Shown in pieces: positions 17,890-26,974 of a stretch of DNA of 64,000 nt. The stretch comes from Chloroflexus aggregans DSM 9485. GTDB taxonomy: Bacteria; Chloroflexota; Chloroflexia; Chloroflexales; Chloroflexaceae. Both the position numbers and the translations under genes were made by a program. The notes under the pieces were generated by a model. The model saw nothing but the letters and a program-made list of their open reading frames with translations, did not search any database and was not told the DNA's origin. Location of the stretch: contig NC_011831.1 in assembly GCF_000021945.1 (NCBI RefSeq), forward strand, positions 4,291,353-4,355,352, read 5' to 3'. Each line of letters opens with the position of its first letter. The first letter of the stretch is position 1.

Positions 17890-18422
17890 TGGCGGCGGCA
17901 TTGGTGGCTTTGGCTGGGAATCCGAATGTGGGCAAGAGTACGATTTTCAATGCGCTGACCGGACTCAATCAGCACACCGGCAACTGGCCGGGCAAGACGG
18001 TCGAACGCAAAGAGGGGCGCTTGACGCTGAAGGGGATGGCAGTGACGGTGGTCGATCTGCCTGGTGCTTACAGTCTGGCCGCCCGTTCGCTCGAAGAGCA
18101 GATCGCGCGCGATTTTATTGTCCGCGAGCGGCCCGATCTGGTGGTGAACGTGGTTGATGCCGCGAATCTCGAACGCAACCTTTACATGACGGCCCAATTG
18201 CTTGAAACTGGCGTACCGTTGTTGGTGGCGTTGAATATGATCGACATCGCCAAAACGCGCGGTATCACCATTCATACCGCGGCGCTGGCCGATGGTTTGG
18301 GGGTGCCAGTGGTGGCGCTGGCGGCTGGTCGCGGTGAGGGTCTGTCGGCGCTGAAAGCGGCGCTGGCTGAGCGGTTGGCTGCTCTGCCCAAGAACAAGCT
18401 GGCGCGTGAGGTGGCAGTATGA
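17889..18422 (+). CDS. feoB: FeoB N-terminal G-protein domain as a separate gene
   Basis: 177 residues covering only the FeoB GTPase domain. G1 is GNPNVGKST (10-18), followed by GNWPGKTVE with the switch Thr, G3 DLPG (56-59) and G4 NMID; the C-terminus ends in the G5/linker region ([16 protein letters not shown]). In most bacteria this domain is fused to the membrane channel. Here the frame ends with TGA at 18420-18422, overlapping the ATG of the membrane part as ATGA. The domain regulates Fe2+ transport by nucleotide binding. A frameshift in an ancestral fused gene is the alternative explanation, but both parts are complete and the overlap type is identical to the other junctions of the operon. 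Confidence 0.88.
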   Translation: MAAALVALAGNPNVGKSTIFNALTGLNQHTGNWPGKTVERKEGRLTLKGMAVTVVDLPGAYSLAARSLEEQIARDFIVRERPDLVVNVVDAANLERNLYMTAQLLETGVPLLVALNMIDIAKTRGITIHTAALADGLGVPVVALAAGRGEGLSALKAALAERLAALPKNKLAREVAV

Positions 18423-20143
18423 CGACGGTGGCCGGGTTTGCGCCGCAGATTCCTTTTTCCTATCCTGCGCCGGTCGAGCGCGAGATCGCGCAGTTGGCGG
18501 TGCTCTTCGCCCAAACGCCAGCGTTGGCTGTCTATCCGGCGCGCTGGCTGGCGATTCAGGTACTGGAAGGCGATGAAACGCTGCTGGCCGAGATCGAGGC
18601 CCACGGCGGCAGCGCCGTGGTTGTGGCGCTGAACGACAGCCTTGAGCGGTTGCGCGCGATCTATGGCGATGAGCTCGATATCGTGATGGTTGACCAGCGC
18701 TACCGCTTCGTTCACGAGGTAGTCACTCGCGGCGTGACTCGCCCGGCGACCCCGCCTGCTACGCTCTCTGACCGGATCGACCGCATCGTGACGCATCGCT
18801 GGTTCGGCATTCCTATTTTTCTGGCCGTCATGTGGGTGGTCTTCAAACTAACCACCGATGTCGCGGCGCCGTTTGTTGATTGGCTCGATAGCGTGGTGAG
18901 CGGCCCGCTCAGCCGTTGGGTGAGCGCGTTGCTGGGTATGGTTGGCGCCGGCGGCGGCTGGTTTGAGGCGCTGCTGATCGATGGCGTGATTGCCGGGGTG
19001 GGTGGGGTGCTGGCCTTTGTGCCGGTGCTGTTGAGCCTCTACTTTGCGCTGGCGCTTTTGGAAGATTCGGGGTACATGGCCCGTGCTGCCTTTGTGATGG
19101 ATCGGGTTATGCGGCTGTTTGGCCTCCACGGCAAGAGCTTTTTGCCCATGATTGTCGGTTTTGGCTGCTCAGTGCCGGCGATCTACGCCACTCGCACGCT
19201 CGATAGCCGTCGCGATCGCATTCTCACCGGTCTGCTGGTGCCGTTTATGAGTTGCAGCGCGCGTCTGCCGGTCTATGTGCTGATTGCGATGATCTTCTTC
19301 CCCGCCTACGCCGGGCAGGTGATCTTCGGATTGTACCTCACCGGCATTGTAGTGGCGGTGGGGGTGGGGGCGCTAGCACGCCGTACTCTGTTCGCGCGCC
19401 AGCCGCCAACCCCGTTCGTGCTCGAACTGCCGCCGTACCGCGTGCCCACCCTGCGCAATATCTGGCGGCAGATGTGGGAACGCACCGCGGCGTTTGGGCG
19501 CAAGGCGGGTACGGTGATCGTGGCGACGAGCGTCGTGGTCTGGCTGTTGCTGGCGATCCCGGCGCGCGGCAATGGCCAATTTGCCGCGACGTCGGTTGAT
19601 CAAAGCGCCTTTGCTACGCTGGCCCACGCGGTGGCGCCGGTGTTTGCGCCGCTCGGTTTTGGCAATTGGGAAAGCAGCGGCGCGCTGGTGACCGGCCTGA
19701 TCGCGAAAGAGGTGGTGGTTGGCACGCTGACGCAGGTGTATGGGGGAGATGGTGCGGTCGCCGAGACGGCAGCGCCGCCGTCGTGGGGTGAAGATGCGGC
19801 GGCGATTGTCACCGGTTTTGGCGCGGCGATGGGCGATGCGCTGCGCGCGTTGCTGGGGATCATCGGGATCAACCTCGGCGCAGCGGATGCTGAGCCGGTG
19901 GCTGACGGGTTAGCGGCGGCGATCCAAGCCGGCCTAGCTGCGAGCAGCAACGGCCATGCGACAGCGGCGGCGCTCGCCTTGCTCGTCTTTGTCTTGCTCT
20001 ATACGCCGTGCGTGGCGACGCTAGCCGCTAGCCGACACGAGTTCGGCCTGCGCTGGATGCTGACCAGTTTGCTGGGCCAGTTTGCGATTGCGTGGCTGGC
20101 GGCGTTGATCGTGTTCCAAGGCGGGCGCTTGATCGGCATGTAA
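18419..20143 (+). CDS. feoB: FeoB membrane (ferrous iron permease) domain as a separate gene
   Basis: 574 residues. The first 120 residues form the helical GDI-like linker ([32 protein letters not shown]). The two Gate modules follow with conserved motifs: [27 protein letters not shown] with the conserved Cys, [40 protein letters not shown] and YTPCVATLA. About 8-10 transmembrane helices carry Fe2+ into the cytoplasm. It begins with ATG overlapping the G-domain stop, so the two halves are probably made in equal amounts and reassemble. Codon use is very GC-rich here. Confidence 0.92.
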   Translation: MTTVAGFAPQIPFSYPAPVEREIAQLAVLFAQTPALAVYPARWLAIQVLEGDETLLAEIEAHGGSAVVVALNDSLERLRAIYGDELDIVMVDQRYRFVHEVVTRGVTRPATPPATLSDRIDRIVTHRWFGIPIFLAVMWVVFKLTTDVAAPFVDWLDSVVSGPLSRWVSALLGMVGAGGGWFEALLIDGVIAGVGGVLAFVPVLLSLYFALALLEDSGYMARAAFVMDRVMRLFGLHGKSFLPMIVGFGCSVPAIYATRTLDSRRDRILTGLLVPFMSCSARLPVYVLIAMIFFPAYAGQVIFGLYLTGIVVAVGVGALARRTLFARQPPTPFVLELPPYRVPTLRNIWRQMWERTAAFGRKAGTVIVATSVVVWLLLAIPARGNGQFAATSVDQSAFATLAHAVAPVFAPLGFGNWESSGALVTGLIAKEVVVGTLTQVYGGDGAVAETAAPPSWGEDAAAIVTGFGAAMGDALRALLGIIGINLGAADAEPVADGLAAAIQAGLAASSNGHATAAALALLVFVLLYTPCVATLAASRHEFGLRWMLTSLLGQFAIAWLAALIVFQGGRLIGM

Positions 20144-20178
20144 ACCGCTCTTGCGCGAACGACTAGGGTGAGGCGTCA

Positions 20179-20430
20179 ATGCTCTATCAAGTCCTCGAAA
20201 TGCTCGAACAAGCCGAACAACCGTTGTCGCTGGCCGAACTCAGCCAGCGCTTGCAGATCGAACCGAGCGCGCTTGAGGGGATGATCGCGTTTTGGGTGCG
20301 CAAAGGCCGGTTGCGCGATACAGCGGTGCTAGGTTGCGGTGGGGGCGGAGCCGGCTGCACGTGCCATGCTCATCCGCAGGGGTGCCCGTTTCGCAGTGTC
20401 GGCCCACGTATGATCACGTTGAGCGACTAA
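20179..20430 (+). CDS. feoC: FeoC-like winged-helix protein with cysteine cluster
   Basis: 83 residues. The N-terminal half is a small winged helix (MLYQVLEMLEQAEQPLSLAE, LSQRLQIEPSALEGMIAFW, RKGRLR). The C-terminal half has four closely spaced cysteines (LGCGGGGAGCTCHAHPQGC) suited to bind a 4Fe-4S cluster, as in FeoC of gamma-proteobacteria. FeoC stabilises or regulates FeoB. ATG 20179 has a GGGTGAGG ribosome site and lies 35 bases after feoB. The last 17 bases overlap the end of the convergent yitT copy. Confidence 0.8.
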   Translation: MLYQVLEMLEQAEQPLSLAELSQRLQIEPSALEGMIAFWVRKGRLRDTAVLGCGGGGAGCTCHAHPQGCPFRSVGPRMITLSD

Positions 20431-21280
20431 ACCCTTCGCCGATCACCTCGTCGACCTCGCCGACAATCACGAAGGCGGCGGGGTCAACCGTACTAATGAT
20501 ATTCTTGAGCGCACCAATTTCGGTGCGGGCCACCACGCAGAGCAACACGGCCCGCGTCATACCAGTGTAGCCGCCAATGCCTTCGAGTTGGGTAAGGCCG
20601 CGACCGAGCCGGTGGAGCACGGCTTGCCGGATCGGTTCTGGGGTAGAGGTGATAATCAGCGCCTGCCGTGCGCCTTTGCCGGCAGCCAGCACCGTGTCAA
20701 TCGCCCGACTAGAGGTAAACGCCACCAGCAGCGCGTACAGAATCTTTTCGGGGCCGTAGCTAAACAGGGCCGCGGTAAAGACCATCGTGTCGAAGCCTAA
20801 CAAGCTGCGACCCGGTTGAATGCCAAAACGCCGCTCGATCAGACGGGCGAGAATATCGCTCCCGCCGGTGGTGCCGCGTGCGCGCAAGACCAACCCGATC
20901 CCCAAGCCGTCAATCAGGCCGCCGTAGAGGCTGTACAGCAGCGGATCGTTGGTGATCGGGCGGGCAAAAGGGGTGAGGACATCGATCGCCAGCGACATCA
21001 CCACCACCGTGTAAAACGTGCGCACGCCGAAGACCGCCCCGCCGAGGTAGCGCCAGCCGGTAATGAGCAACGGTACGTTGAGGATCAGCACCACCGCGCC
21101 GACCGGTGTACCGAGGAAGGTGTTCAGCAACTGGGCCACGCCAGTAATGCCGCCGCTCACCACCTGATTCGGCACTAGAAAGAAGCGCACGGCAGTGGCG
21201 CTGAGCAGCGCGCCAATCGTGAGCAAAACGTAGTCGTACATTGTGCTGGCAATCCGCCGCCAGCGCGATGAAGCGGTCAT
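20414..21280 (-). CDS. YitT-family membrane protein, copy 1
   Basis: 288 residues with five or six membrane helices in the first 200 residues (DUF161/YitT core) and a C-terminal soluble DUF2179-like domain (ALIITSTPEPIRQAVLHRL, GYTGMTRAVLLCVVARTEI). The function is unknown for the family. A paralogue of the same length lies at 39507-40373; I count about 36 differences (roughly 88% identity). In both places the gene follows metK on the same strand. ATG at 21280 is chosen because it aligns with the paralogue's start. Its 3' end overlaps feoC tail to tail. Confidence 0.85.
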   Translation of the reverse strand: MTASSRWRRIASTMYDYVLLTIGALLSATAVRFFLVPNQVVSGGITGVAQLLNTFLGTPVGAVVLILNVPLLITGWRYLGGAVFGVRTFYTVVVMSLAIDVLTPFARPITNDPLLYSLYGGLIDGLGIGLVLRARGTTGGSDILARLIERRFGIQPGRSLLGFDTMVFTAALFSYGPEKILYALLVAFTSSRAIDTVLAAGKGARQALIITSTPEPIRQAVLHRLGRGLTQLEGIGGYTGMTRAVLLCVVARTEIGALKNIISTVDPAAFVIVGEVDEVIGEGFSRST

Positions 21281-21296
21281 GTCACACCTTATATGC

Positions 21297-21370
21297 ACGC
21301 AAAGACGCAAAGGGATGGAAGCGGGTAAAAGCACGCTTTTACGCACTAACAACCCTTTGCATCTTTGCGT
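21297..21370. repeat. Inverted repeat of the CGCAAAGACGCAAAG family
   Basis: Arms ACGCAAAGACGCAAAGGG (21297-21314) and CCCTTTGCATCTTTGCGT (21353-21370), 17 of 18 matching, lie between metK copy 1 and yitT copy 1. Related arms occur at 39436-39481, around 4250-4300 and at 48419-48482. Confidence 0.7.
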
Positions 21371-21389
21371 TCATGTTCCCTGTCAAGCA

Positions 21390-22601
21390 CTATAATCCAG
21401 CCGCGCGGCGCAACTCCTCCACGCGGTTGGTGCGCTCCCACGGCAGATCGATGTCGGTGCGGCCAAAGTGCCCGCCGGCTGCGGTCTTGCGGTAGATCGG
21501 GCGGCGCAAGTCGAGGTCGCGGATGATCGCGCCGGGCCGCAGGTCAAACACCTCGTTGACCGCCTTCAGAATCACCTCATCGGCTACCGCGCCGGTGCCA
21601 AAGGTCTCGACGCTGAGCGAGAGCGGGCGGGCAACGCCGATGGCGTAGCTCACTTGCAGCTCGACGCGGCGGGCAAGGCCGGCGGCGACGATGTTCTTGG
21701 CTACCCAGCGGCAGGCGTAGGCGGCGCTGCGATCGACCTTCGAGGGGTCTTTGCCGCTGAAGGCGCCACCGCCGTGGCGGGCCACGCCGCCGTAGGTATC
21801 AACGATAATCTTGCGTCCGGTCAGGCCGCTGTCTCCCATTGGGCCGCCGATCACGAAGCGCCCGGTCGGGTTGATGAAGATCTTGGTCTGCGTGTCAAGC
21901 CACGCTTCCGGCACTTCGGTCTTGATCACGTGCTCGATCAGATCGTCCCGGATTTGCTCTTGGGTGACATCGGGCGCGTGCTGGCTGCTGATCAGCACCG
22001 TATCCACTCGCACCGGCTTACCGAAGCTGTACTCAACCGTCACTTGCGACTTGGCATCAGGGCGCAGGTAGGGCAAGGTGCCGTCTTTGCGCACCCGCTC
22101 GAGCCGGCGGATCAGCCGGTGAGCGAGTGCAATGCTGGCCGGCATCAGCTCAGGCGTCTCGTCACAGGCGAAGCCGAACATCATACCCTGATCGCCGGCA
22201 CCGACCGCCTCGACATCATCTTGCATCGCGCCAATCTTGGCTTCGAGCGCCTTGTCAACCCCCATGGCGATGTCGGGCGATTGGCCGTGAATGGCGACCA
22301 TCACGCCGCAGGTGTCGGCATCGAAGCCGCATTCGCCGCTGGTGTAGCCGATCTCTTTGACCGTGCGGCGGACGATCTCTTCGATCGGGATATAGCCGCG
22401 CTCGTAGGTCACTTCACCCAACACGACGATCAACCCGGTGGTGGTAGCGGTCTCGACCGCGACCCACGCTTTCGGATCGTGGCTGAGGAAGGCGTCGAGG
22501 ATAGCGTCGCTTATCTGGTCGCACATCTTGTCGGGGTGCCCCTCGCTCACACTTTCGCTGGTGAAGTAGAAGCGCGGGGAGTTCATGAAGGTGTTCGCCA
22601 T
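21390..22601 (-). CDS. metK: S-adenosylmethionine synthetase, copy 1
   Basis: 403 residues, full length. It forms SAM from methionine and ATP in the cytosol. Family motifs are present: [34 protein letters not shown] and the P-loop-like [19 protein letters not shown]. By direct comparison it differs from the second copy (38201-39412) at only 9 residues while many codons differ at third positions. It starts 2 bases after the stop of a PAS-domain gene and is followed by a yitT gene. No SAM riboswitch was found upstream, unlike the operon holding copy 2. Its codon use is more GC-rich than that of copy 2. Confidence 0.97.
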   Translation of the reverse strand: MANTFMNSPRFYFTSESVSEGHPDKMCDQISDAILDAFLSHDPKAWVAVETATTTGLIVVLGEVTYERGYIPIEEIVRRTVKEIGYTSGECGFDADTCGVMVAIHGQSPDIAMGVDKALEAKIGAMQDDVEAVGAGDQGMMFGFACDETPELMPASIALAHRLIRRLERVRKDGTLPYLRPDAKSQVTVEYSFGKPVRVDTVLISSQHAPDVTQEQIRDDLIEHVIKTEVPEAWLDTQTKIFINPTGRFVIGGPMGDSGLTGRKIIVDTYGGVARHGGGAFSGKDPSKVDRSAAYACRWVAKNIVAAGLARRVELQVSYAIGVARPLSLSVETFGTGAVADEVILKAVNEVFDLRPGAIIRDLDLRRPIYRKTAAGGHFGRTDIDLPWERTNRVEELRRAAGL

Positions 22602-22603
22602 AG

Positions 22604-24124
22604 TCAACCTCTTGCTGTGTGTTGGTTCGACCTGTTCTCTATCAGACGGAAGGCAGTAACTGGTGACAAGCTGAGATCGACCCAAATCGGTTTGCCAGCG
22701 CGCGTGTAGTAGAGCAATGCAAAGCGAGCTGGCTGCTGTCGCTCCATCGTTTCCCACAGCCGGTTGAGTGTCACCGAATCGGTAGCTGGGCCGTGCAAGA
22801 TGCGCAAGCTACGGCCAATCAGCTCATTGGTGGCATAGCCGGTTAGTTGGCTACAGGCCGCGTTGGCATAGCGAATAAATGGGCCGGGTGCATGCAGCGG
22901 TTCAGCGTCGAGGATGATCACGGCGTCGTTGGTATGCACCACCACCGATTCGAGCAGGCGCAACCGTTCTTCAGCCTGTTTGCGCGCAGTGATATCGCGC
23001 ACCACGATCAGCGCGTCGCCGTTGGCTAACTCGTCGTGGTAGAGCGGATCGATACGAACCTCCACCATCATGGCCCGCCCGTCTGGCAGGCGATGGATTA
23101 ATTCACCGCGCCAACCTGTGCTGAAGCTCTGCACCGAAGGTTGCACCGGCTGGTACGGCAGCGGTTCAGCAGTAAACAGACGGCTCAGCGGCTGGCCGAT
23201 GATCGCTTCCGGTTGAACAGCGTAGAGGTACGCCGCCATCTCGTTGAGATAGATAATCGCGCCGCTGCGGTCAGTCACGATCACCGCCTCGTTAATTTGC
23301 GACAGCACCCGCGCCCGCAAGTTTAATTGCCGTTCCGCTTCCACCCGGTCGGTGACATCGTAACCGATCGTCAAGACCTGTATTTCGCCAGGGCCTTCGA
23401 TCAACGTGCCTTGCACCTCTATCACGCGCACAATCTGATCGCGGGCATAAATGTGGTACCGGGCCGGTTGGAGGAGTTGGCCGTTGCGCAGTGCCTGACG
23501 GCGCTTGCGCATCAGGTCGTGATCTTCGCCAGAGAGAAATTCGGTCAGCGGTTGGTTGACCGGCTCGGCTGGATCGTCCACGCCAAAGATGCGTGCGCCG
23601 GCTGGGTTGCAGTAGCGGATAATTCCCTCTGGAAGGTTGCTGATGATGATCAGCAGCGGGGCCAATTCGAGCAGTTGGCGGTAGCGAAATTCGTTGTTGC
23701 GCAGCGCATAATCGGCGGCAAGCAACGCCGTGACATCATAGCCGCTGAGAATGATCCCGCCGACTTCGGGTTGGTGCTGGCGGTTACAGCACCGCAGCTC
23801 GAAAATGTACCAGCCGCCCTCGGCGTGTTGTAGACGTACCCGGATTGGTTGGCGCCGGCATTGGCTATCGGCTAATTGAGCGAGATGGCGCTGCAACCGG
23901 TCGTGGTCGTCGACGTGAACGAAATCATAGAGGGATCGGTTGACCACAAGGGCTTGCGGATGGCCGAGCAGGTTGGTCAGGGCTGGGCTGGCAAAGCGGA
24001 TGGTCTGATCAGGTGCGAGAATGATGACTATTTCGACGATACATTCTAGCAGCGTGTTGAGAGGCGCAGCTACGACATCACTGTTCAGAAAAGGAGAGGG
24101 TACAGATGCGGTATCGTCAATCAT
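22604..24124 (-). CDS. Multi-PAS sensor protein lacking an output domain (probably truncated)
   Basis: About 506 residues containing four PAS domains in a row (starting near [57 protein letters not shown] and [14 protein letters not shown]), the middle ones followed by PAC-type [13 protein letters not shown] and [14 protein letters not shown] linkers. PAS domains bind small ligands, haem or flavin and pass a signal to a kinase or GGDEF domain. Here nothing follows: homology stops at VDLSLSPV inside PAS4 and 17 unrelated residues lead to the stop, 2 bases before metK. The start is uncertain: 24124 lacks a good ribosome site and an in-frame ATG at 24226 is possible. Confidence 0.75.
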   Translation of the reverse strand: MIDDTASVPSPFLNSDVVAAPLNTLLECIVEIVIILAPDQTIRFASPALTNLLGHPQALVVNRSLYDFVHVDDHDRLQRHLAQLADSQCRRQPIRVRLQHAEGGWYIFELRCCNRQHQPEVGGIILSGYDVTALLAADYALRNNEFRYRQLLELAPLLIIISNLPEGIIRYCNPAGARIFGVDDPAEPVNQPLTEFLSGEDHDLMRKRRQALRNGQLLQPARYHIYARDQIVRVIEVQGTLIEGPGEIQVLTIGYDVTDRVEAERQLNLRARVLSQINEAVIVTDRSGAIIYLNEMAAYLYAVQPEAIIGQPLSRLFTAEPLPYQPVQPSVQSFSTGWRGELIHRLPDGRAMMVEVRIDPLYHDELANGDALIVVRDITARKQAEERLRLLESVVVHTNDAVIILDAEPLHAPGPFIRYANAACSQLTGYATNELIGRSLRILHGPATDSVTLNRLWETMERQQPARFALLYYTRAGKPIWVDLSLSPVTAFRLIENRSNQHTARG

Positions 24125-24280
24125 AAGCGTTGTGTGCTCGGATGCCGTGTTGCCTATTCCGCTGCAGTCCGGTATACCGCGTTTACTACATTCCGTTGCA
24201 GCCGCGAAAGAAATACCTGCCGACATTCCTTTGTGGGAAAAGGCTGCCGGCAGGTGGCAATGTAGCCGGAGGGCATATGG

Positions 24281-24709
24281 TTACGTGAGTAATTGCCAAA
24301 TATCAAAGCCTAACGAGAGGAAGATAATGAACAGGATGACCAACGAGAGTGGCAACATATCGAACCGGCGCGGGTGCCGGGTTTGCCAGAAGTAGCGCAA
24401 ACTGCGCACCAACATCGTGATTGCTAAGAGATCGAGCAGAATGACCAACGGCAATGAGATGTCGGTGGTGAGGCCGATCAGGGGCAGCGCGATAGGCAAG
24501 AGCACGTATTGCAGGGTGCAGCGGGTGGCCGAGATGAAGAGCGAGATGCTGAAGGCGCGCTCGCCCGGCGTCGCTGGCGGTGCGTCGTCAAGCTCTTCTT
24601 CATAAGTTTCATCAACCGTTTCTGTGAGCGGCGCCGGTAGTGCCGGTTGTGGCGGCAACAACAGCAGCCGGTCAAACACGCGATCGAGCGTTTCGGTGAT
24701 AGCAGACAT
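24281..24709 (-). CDS. Small membrane protein of unknown function
   Basis: About 142 residues. An acidic N-terminal cytosolic part (VDETYEEELDDAPPATPGE) is followed by three or four hydrophobic helices (CTLQYVLLPIALPLIGL, LPLVILLDLLAITMLV, LPLSLVILFIIFLSL). I do not recognise a family. ATG 24709 is preferred over a start 18 bases upstream. A TATAAT on the same strand at 24777-24782 and a 19-bp palindrome at 24747-24765 lie upstream. Confidence 0.6.
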   Translation of the reverse strand: MSAITETLDRVFDRLLLLPPQPALPAPLTETVDETYEEELDDAPPATPGERAFSISLFISATRCTLQYVLLPIALPLIGLTTDISLPLVILLDLLAITMLVRSLRYFWQTRHPRRFDMLPLSLVILFIIFLSLGFDIWQLLT

Positions 24710-24746
24710 AGGCAGCACACATCTCATGGAAGAAAGTTAATTAAAG

Positions 24747-24765
24747 ACGTTGCATTGCAACGTCT
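24747..24765. promoter_or_regulatory. Perfect palindrome GACGTTGCATTGCAACGTC
   Basis: A 19-bp perfect palindrome (9-bp arms, one central base) lies between the presumed -10 box (TATAAT on the minus strand, 24777-24782) and the start of the small membrane protein gene. It could be an operator or a dispersed intergenic hairpin. Confidence 0.4.
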
Positions 24766-24898
24766 CTCTACCTATATTATAACAGCATCCGGTTCGGCTT
24801 TAAGCAACGCTGGGGTCAGCATGGGGAAAAGGTGGCACCTTGGTTGTGATATGCCAGACTTAGCTCGTATCCGCGCAATCTGCTACTTGCCCCTATAA

Positions 24899-25054
24899 GG
24901 CGTGGGCATACGGACTGAGCGCCGGTTTGCCGTGCAACATGCCGGGTAAATTCACGTCGCCGGCATAACGTGCGCGTCCGGTTACTTTCTCTATGCCGTC
25001 AACCGATTTGCGGGCTTTACCAAGGTAGCGATGCTGGTTCACCTGGGTCATCAT
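24899..25054 (-). pseudogene. 5' remnant of a second molybdenum hydroxylase large-subunit gene
   Basis: Reading from ATG 25054 gives MMTQVNQHRYLGKARKSVDG and continues as the first ~50 residues of the gene at 10781-13051, ending at YAHA. Bases 24899-24979 are identical to 12899-12979 (81 bases without mismatch), while the part nearer the start codon differs at roughly every fifth or sixth base. Beyond 24899 the similarity ends abruptly and a stop follows, so the gene is a truncated copy. It retains no catalytic motif. Confidence 0.85.
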
Positions 25055-25163
25055 CGAACTCCATATATTTTTCCCTTCTGCTCTATCGTACCATATGTGC
25101 AGATCGGTAACGGAATGGTTTATCTCTGCCCACGCATGCCGTTGTGCGTGGCGAGTTTGCTGC

Positions 25164-25206
25164 TTGACAGGGGAGGAGTTATCTGGTATTTTAGGTTAGG
25201 CTAAAA
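25164..25206 (+). promoter_or_regulatory. Promoter and DtxR-type operator of the Mn/Zn ABC transporter operon
   Basis: A near-consensus promoter: TTGACA (25164-25169), 17-bp spacer, TATTTT (25187-25192). Overlapping the -10 is TTTTAGGTTAGGCTAAAA (25189-25206), with TTTTAG/CTAAAA inverted ends and the TTAGGTTAG half of the DtxR box. The layout predicts repression by a metal-loaded DtxR/MntR protein, most simply the one encoded at 16334-17038. Confidence 0.7.
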
Positions 25207-25225
25207 TGATTTTTCGGAGTAAAAT

Positions 25226-26146
25226 ATGCCGGTACAGTATCTCTGCATTATCGTCTTGCTTCTCACCCTCACCGGTTGTAGTACACCGGTAACAGACGGT
25301 CGTCTGCGCGTCGTCGCAACTACCGGCCCGGTCGGTGATATTGTGCAAGTTATCGCCGGTGAACGGGTAGTCTTACGCACACTCATCGGCCCCGGCATCG
25401 ATCCGCATACTTACGTTGCCACTGAGAGTGATCTATTTGCCCTCCAAGAAGCCCAAATCGTGTTTTACAACGGTTTGCACCTTGAAGCTGGGTTAGACCG
25501 CATATTCAAGGCGATGAACCAAAGTGGACGCATTCCGGCAATTGCCGTGGCTGAAGCAATTCCTCCCCACCTCCTGCTGTATGCCGACGAGGGGAGAAAC
25601 GCTTACGATCCACACGTCTGGCACGATCCGCAACGTTGGAGCTACGCTGTTCGGGCGGTGCGTGATACCTTGATTGCCGTTGATCCGGGTGGTAGGGCCA
25701 TCTACCACCGGCGAACTGAGCGCTATTTGGCCGATTTACAGTCACTCGACGCTGAGTTACGGGCAATGGCAGCGCGGATTCCACCTGAGCGACGTATTCT
25801 GGTCACGGCGCACGATGCGTTTCAATATTTTGGGCAAGCTTACGGGTTCCGCGTTGAAGCCGTTCAAGGGATCAGCACGGCTAGTGAAGCAAGTGCCACA
25901 GCGATCAGGTCATTGACCGAGCTGGTTGTGACGAATCGTATTCCGGCGATATTTGTCGAGACGAGCGTTTCACCGCGCACAATTGAGGCAGTGCAGAGCG
26001 CAGCGCGTGCAGTTGGGTATGAAGTGCGTCTCGGCGGTGCGCTGTTCTCCGATTCACTCGGTGACCCTGATGGGCCGGCGGGGACGTATGTTGGAATGAT
26101 GCGCCAGAATATGCAAACGATCGTCTCGGCGCTGACCGATATGTAG
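25226..26146 (+). CDS. Metal (Mn/Zn) ABC transporter substrate-binding lipoprotein
   Basis: 306 residues with a lipoprotein signal peptide ending in the lipobox LTGC (Cys18). It belongs to the cluster A-I metal-binding proteins (TroA/PsaA/MntC/ZnuA). Candidate ligands are His61 (GIDPHTY), His130 (DPHVWHDP), Glu245 (FVETSVSP) and Asp276 (FSDSLG). The Glu at the third position and the EAVQGISTASEAS motif favour the PsaA/MntC type, hence manganese, but zinc is possible. There is no His-rich loop, as expected for that type. First gene of a four-gene operon with ATPase and two permeases, under a DtxR-type operator. Confidence 0.88.
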   Translation: MPVQYLCIIVLLLTLTGCSTPVTDGRLRVVATTGPVGDIVQVIAGERVVLRTLIGPGIDPHTYVATESDLFALQEAQIVFYNGLHLEAGLDRIFKAMNQSGRIPAIAVAEAIPPHLLLYADEGRNAYDPHVWHDPQRWSYAVRAVRDTLIAVDPGGRAIYHRRTERYLADLQSLDAELRAMAARIPPERRILVTAHDAFQYFGQAYGFRVEAVQGISTASEASATAIRSLTELVVTNRIPAIFVETSVSPRTIEAVQSAARAVGYEVRLGGALFSDSLGDPDGPAGTYVGMMRQNMQTIVSALTDM

Positions 26147-26179
26147 CAGATACACCGCATCGAAGTTCTGGGGGGAGTG

Positions 26180-26959
26180 ATGACGCCCTTAGCAGTTGAG
26201 ATAGAGGATTTAACCGTTGCCTACGGTGATAAGCCGGTGTTGTGGGATATCGATCTAGAGGTGCCGCGCGGTGTGTTAATGGCGATTGTCGGCCCAAACG
26301 GGGCCGGTAAGACAACGCTGCTCAAAGCGACTCTCGGGCTGATTACACCGGCCGCGGGCAGTGTCCGCATTTTTGGCCAACCGTACCAGCGCCAACGTCA
26401 TCTCGTTGCTTATGTTCCGCAGCGAAGCAGTGTCGATTGGGATTTTCCGACCACCGTACTTGATGTTGTGTTGATGGGGCGGTACGGTCAGCTTGGGTGG
26501 CTACGCCGACCTGGTCGCGCCGACCGCGAGGTGGCGATGGCCGCACTCGAGCAGGTTCAGCTGGCCGATCTTGCCGGTCGCCAGATCGGCCAGCTATCCG
26601 GCGGACAGCAGCAACGAGTGTTTGTAGCCCGCGCCTTGGCCCAAGATGCCGATATCTATTTTATGGATGAACCGTTTCAAGGGGTTGATGCCGTCACCGA
26701 ACGGTCGATCATCACCGTGTTACGCCATTTGCGTAACGCCGGGAAGACGGTGATCGTCGTTCATCATGATCTACAAACCGTTCCTGAATATTTTGACTAT
26801 GTAGCGCTGATCAATGTGCGTAACATCGCAACTGGGCCGGTACGTGAAGTCTTTACCGAAGCGAATCTTCGAGCGACGTATGGTGGGCGGGTTGCAGTTC
26901 TGGAGAAGGGTGCAGTGTCGGGTGGTGGACTTGCGCCAACTCCAGTACAGGGAGATTAA
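26180..26959 (+). CDS. Metal ABC transporter ATP-binding protein
   Basis: 259 residues, one ABC ATPase domain: Walker [11 protein letters not shown]-loop in [15 protein letters not shown] (the SVDWDFP variant is typical of Mn/Zn transporters), signature LSGGQQQR, Walker B IYFMDEPF and the switch His in VHHD. It energises import through the two permeases encoded next. GTG at 26177 is an alternative start; GGGGGGAG lies directly upstream of both. It starts 33 bases after the binding-protein gene. Confidence 0.93.
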   Translation: MTPLAVEIEDLTVAYGDKPVLWDIDLEVPRGVLMAIVGPNGAGKTTLLKATLGLITPAAGSVRIFGQPYQRQRHLVAYVPQRSSVDWDFPTTVLDVVLMGRYGQLGWLRRPGRADREVAMAALEQVQLADLAGRQIGQLSGGQQQRVFVARALAQDADIYFMDEPFQGVDAVTERSIITVLRHLRNAGKTVIVVHHDLQTVPEYFDYVALINVRNIATGPVREVFTEANLRATYGGRVAVLEKGAVSGGGLAPTPVQGD

Positions 26960-26974
26960 GGGTTTGGTATAGCG

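Noticed and set aside
17889-20143. FeoB as one gene with programmed frameshifting
   Set aside because: There is no slippery heptamer at the junction; the second part has its own ATG in an ATGA overlap like the other junctions of the operon.
21468-22709. 413-residue open frame antisense to metK copy 1
   Set aside because: It mirrors the strongly codon-biased metK; the metK protein is unmistakable on the other strand.
22602-22760. SAM riboswitch upstream of metK copy 1
   Set aside because: The S-box core motifs (GGCCC-GATGA, GGCAACC, GGTGC) are absent; the region is the end of the PAS gene.
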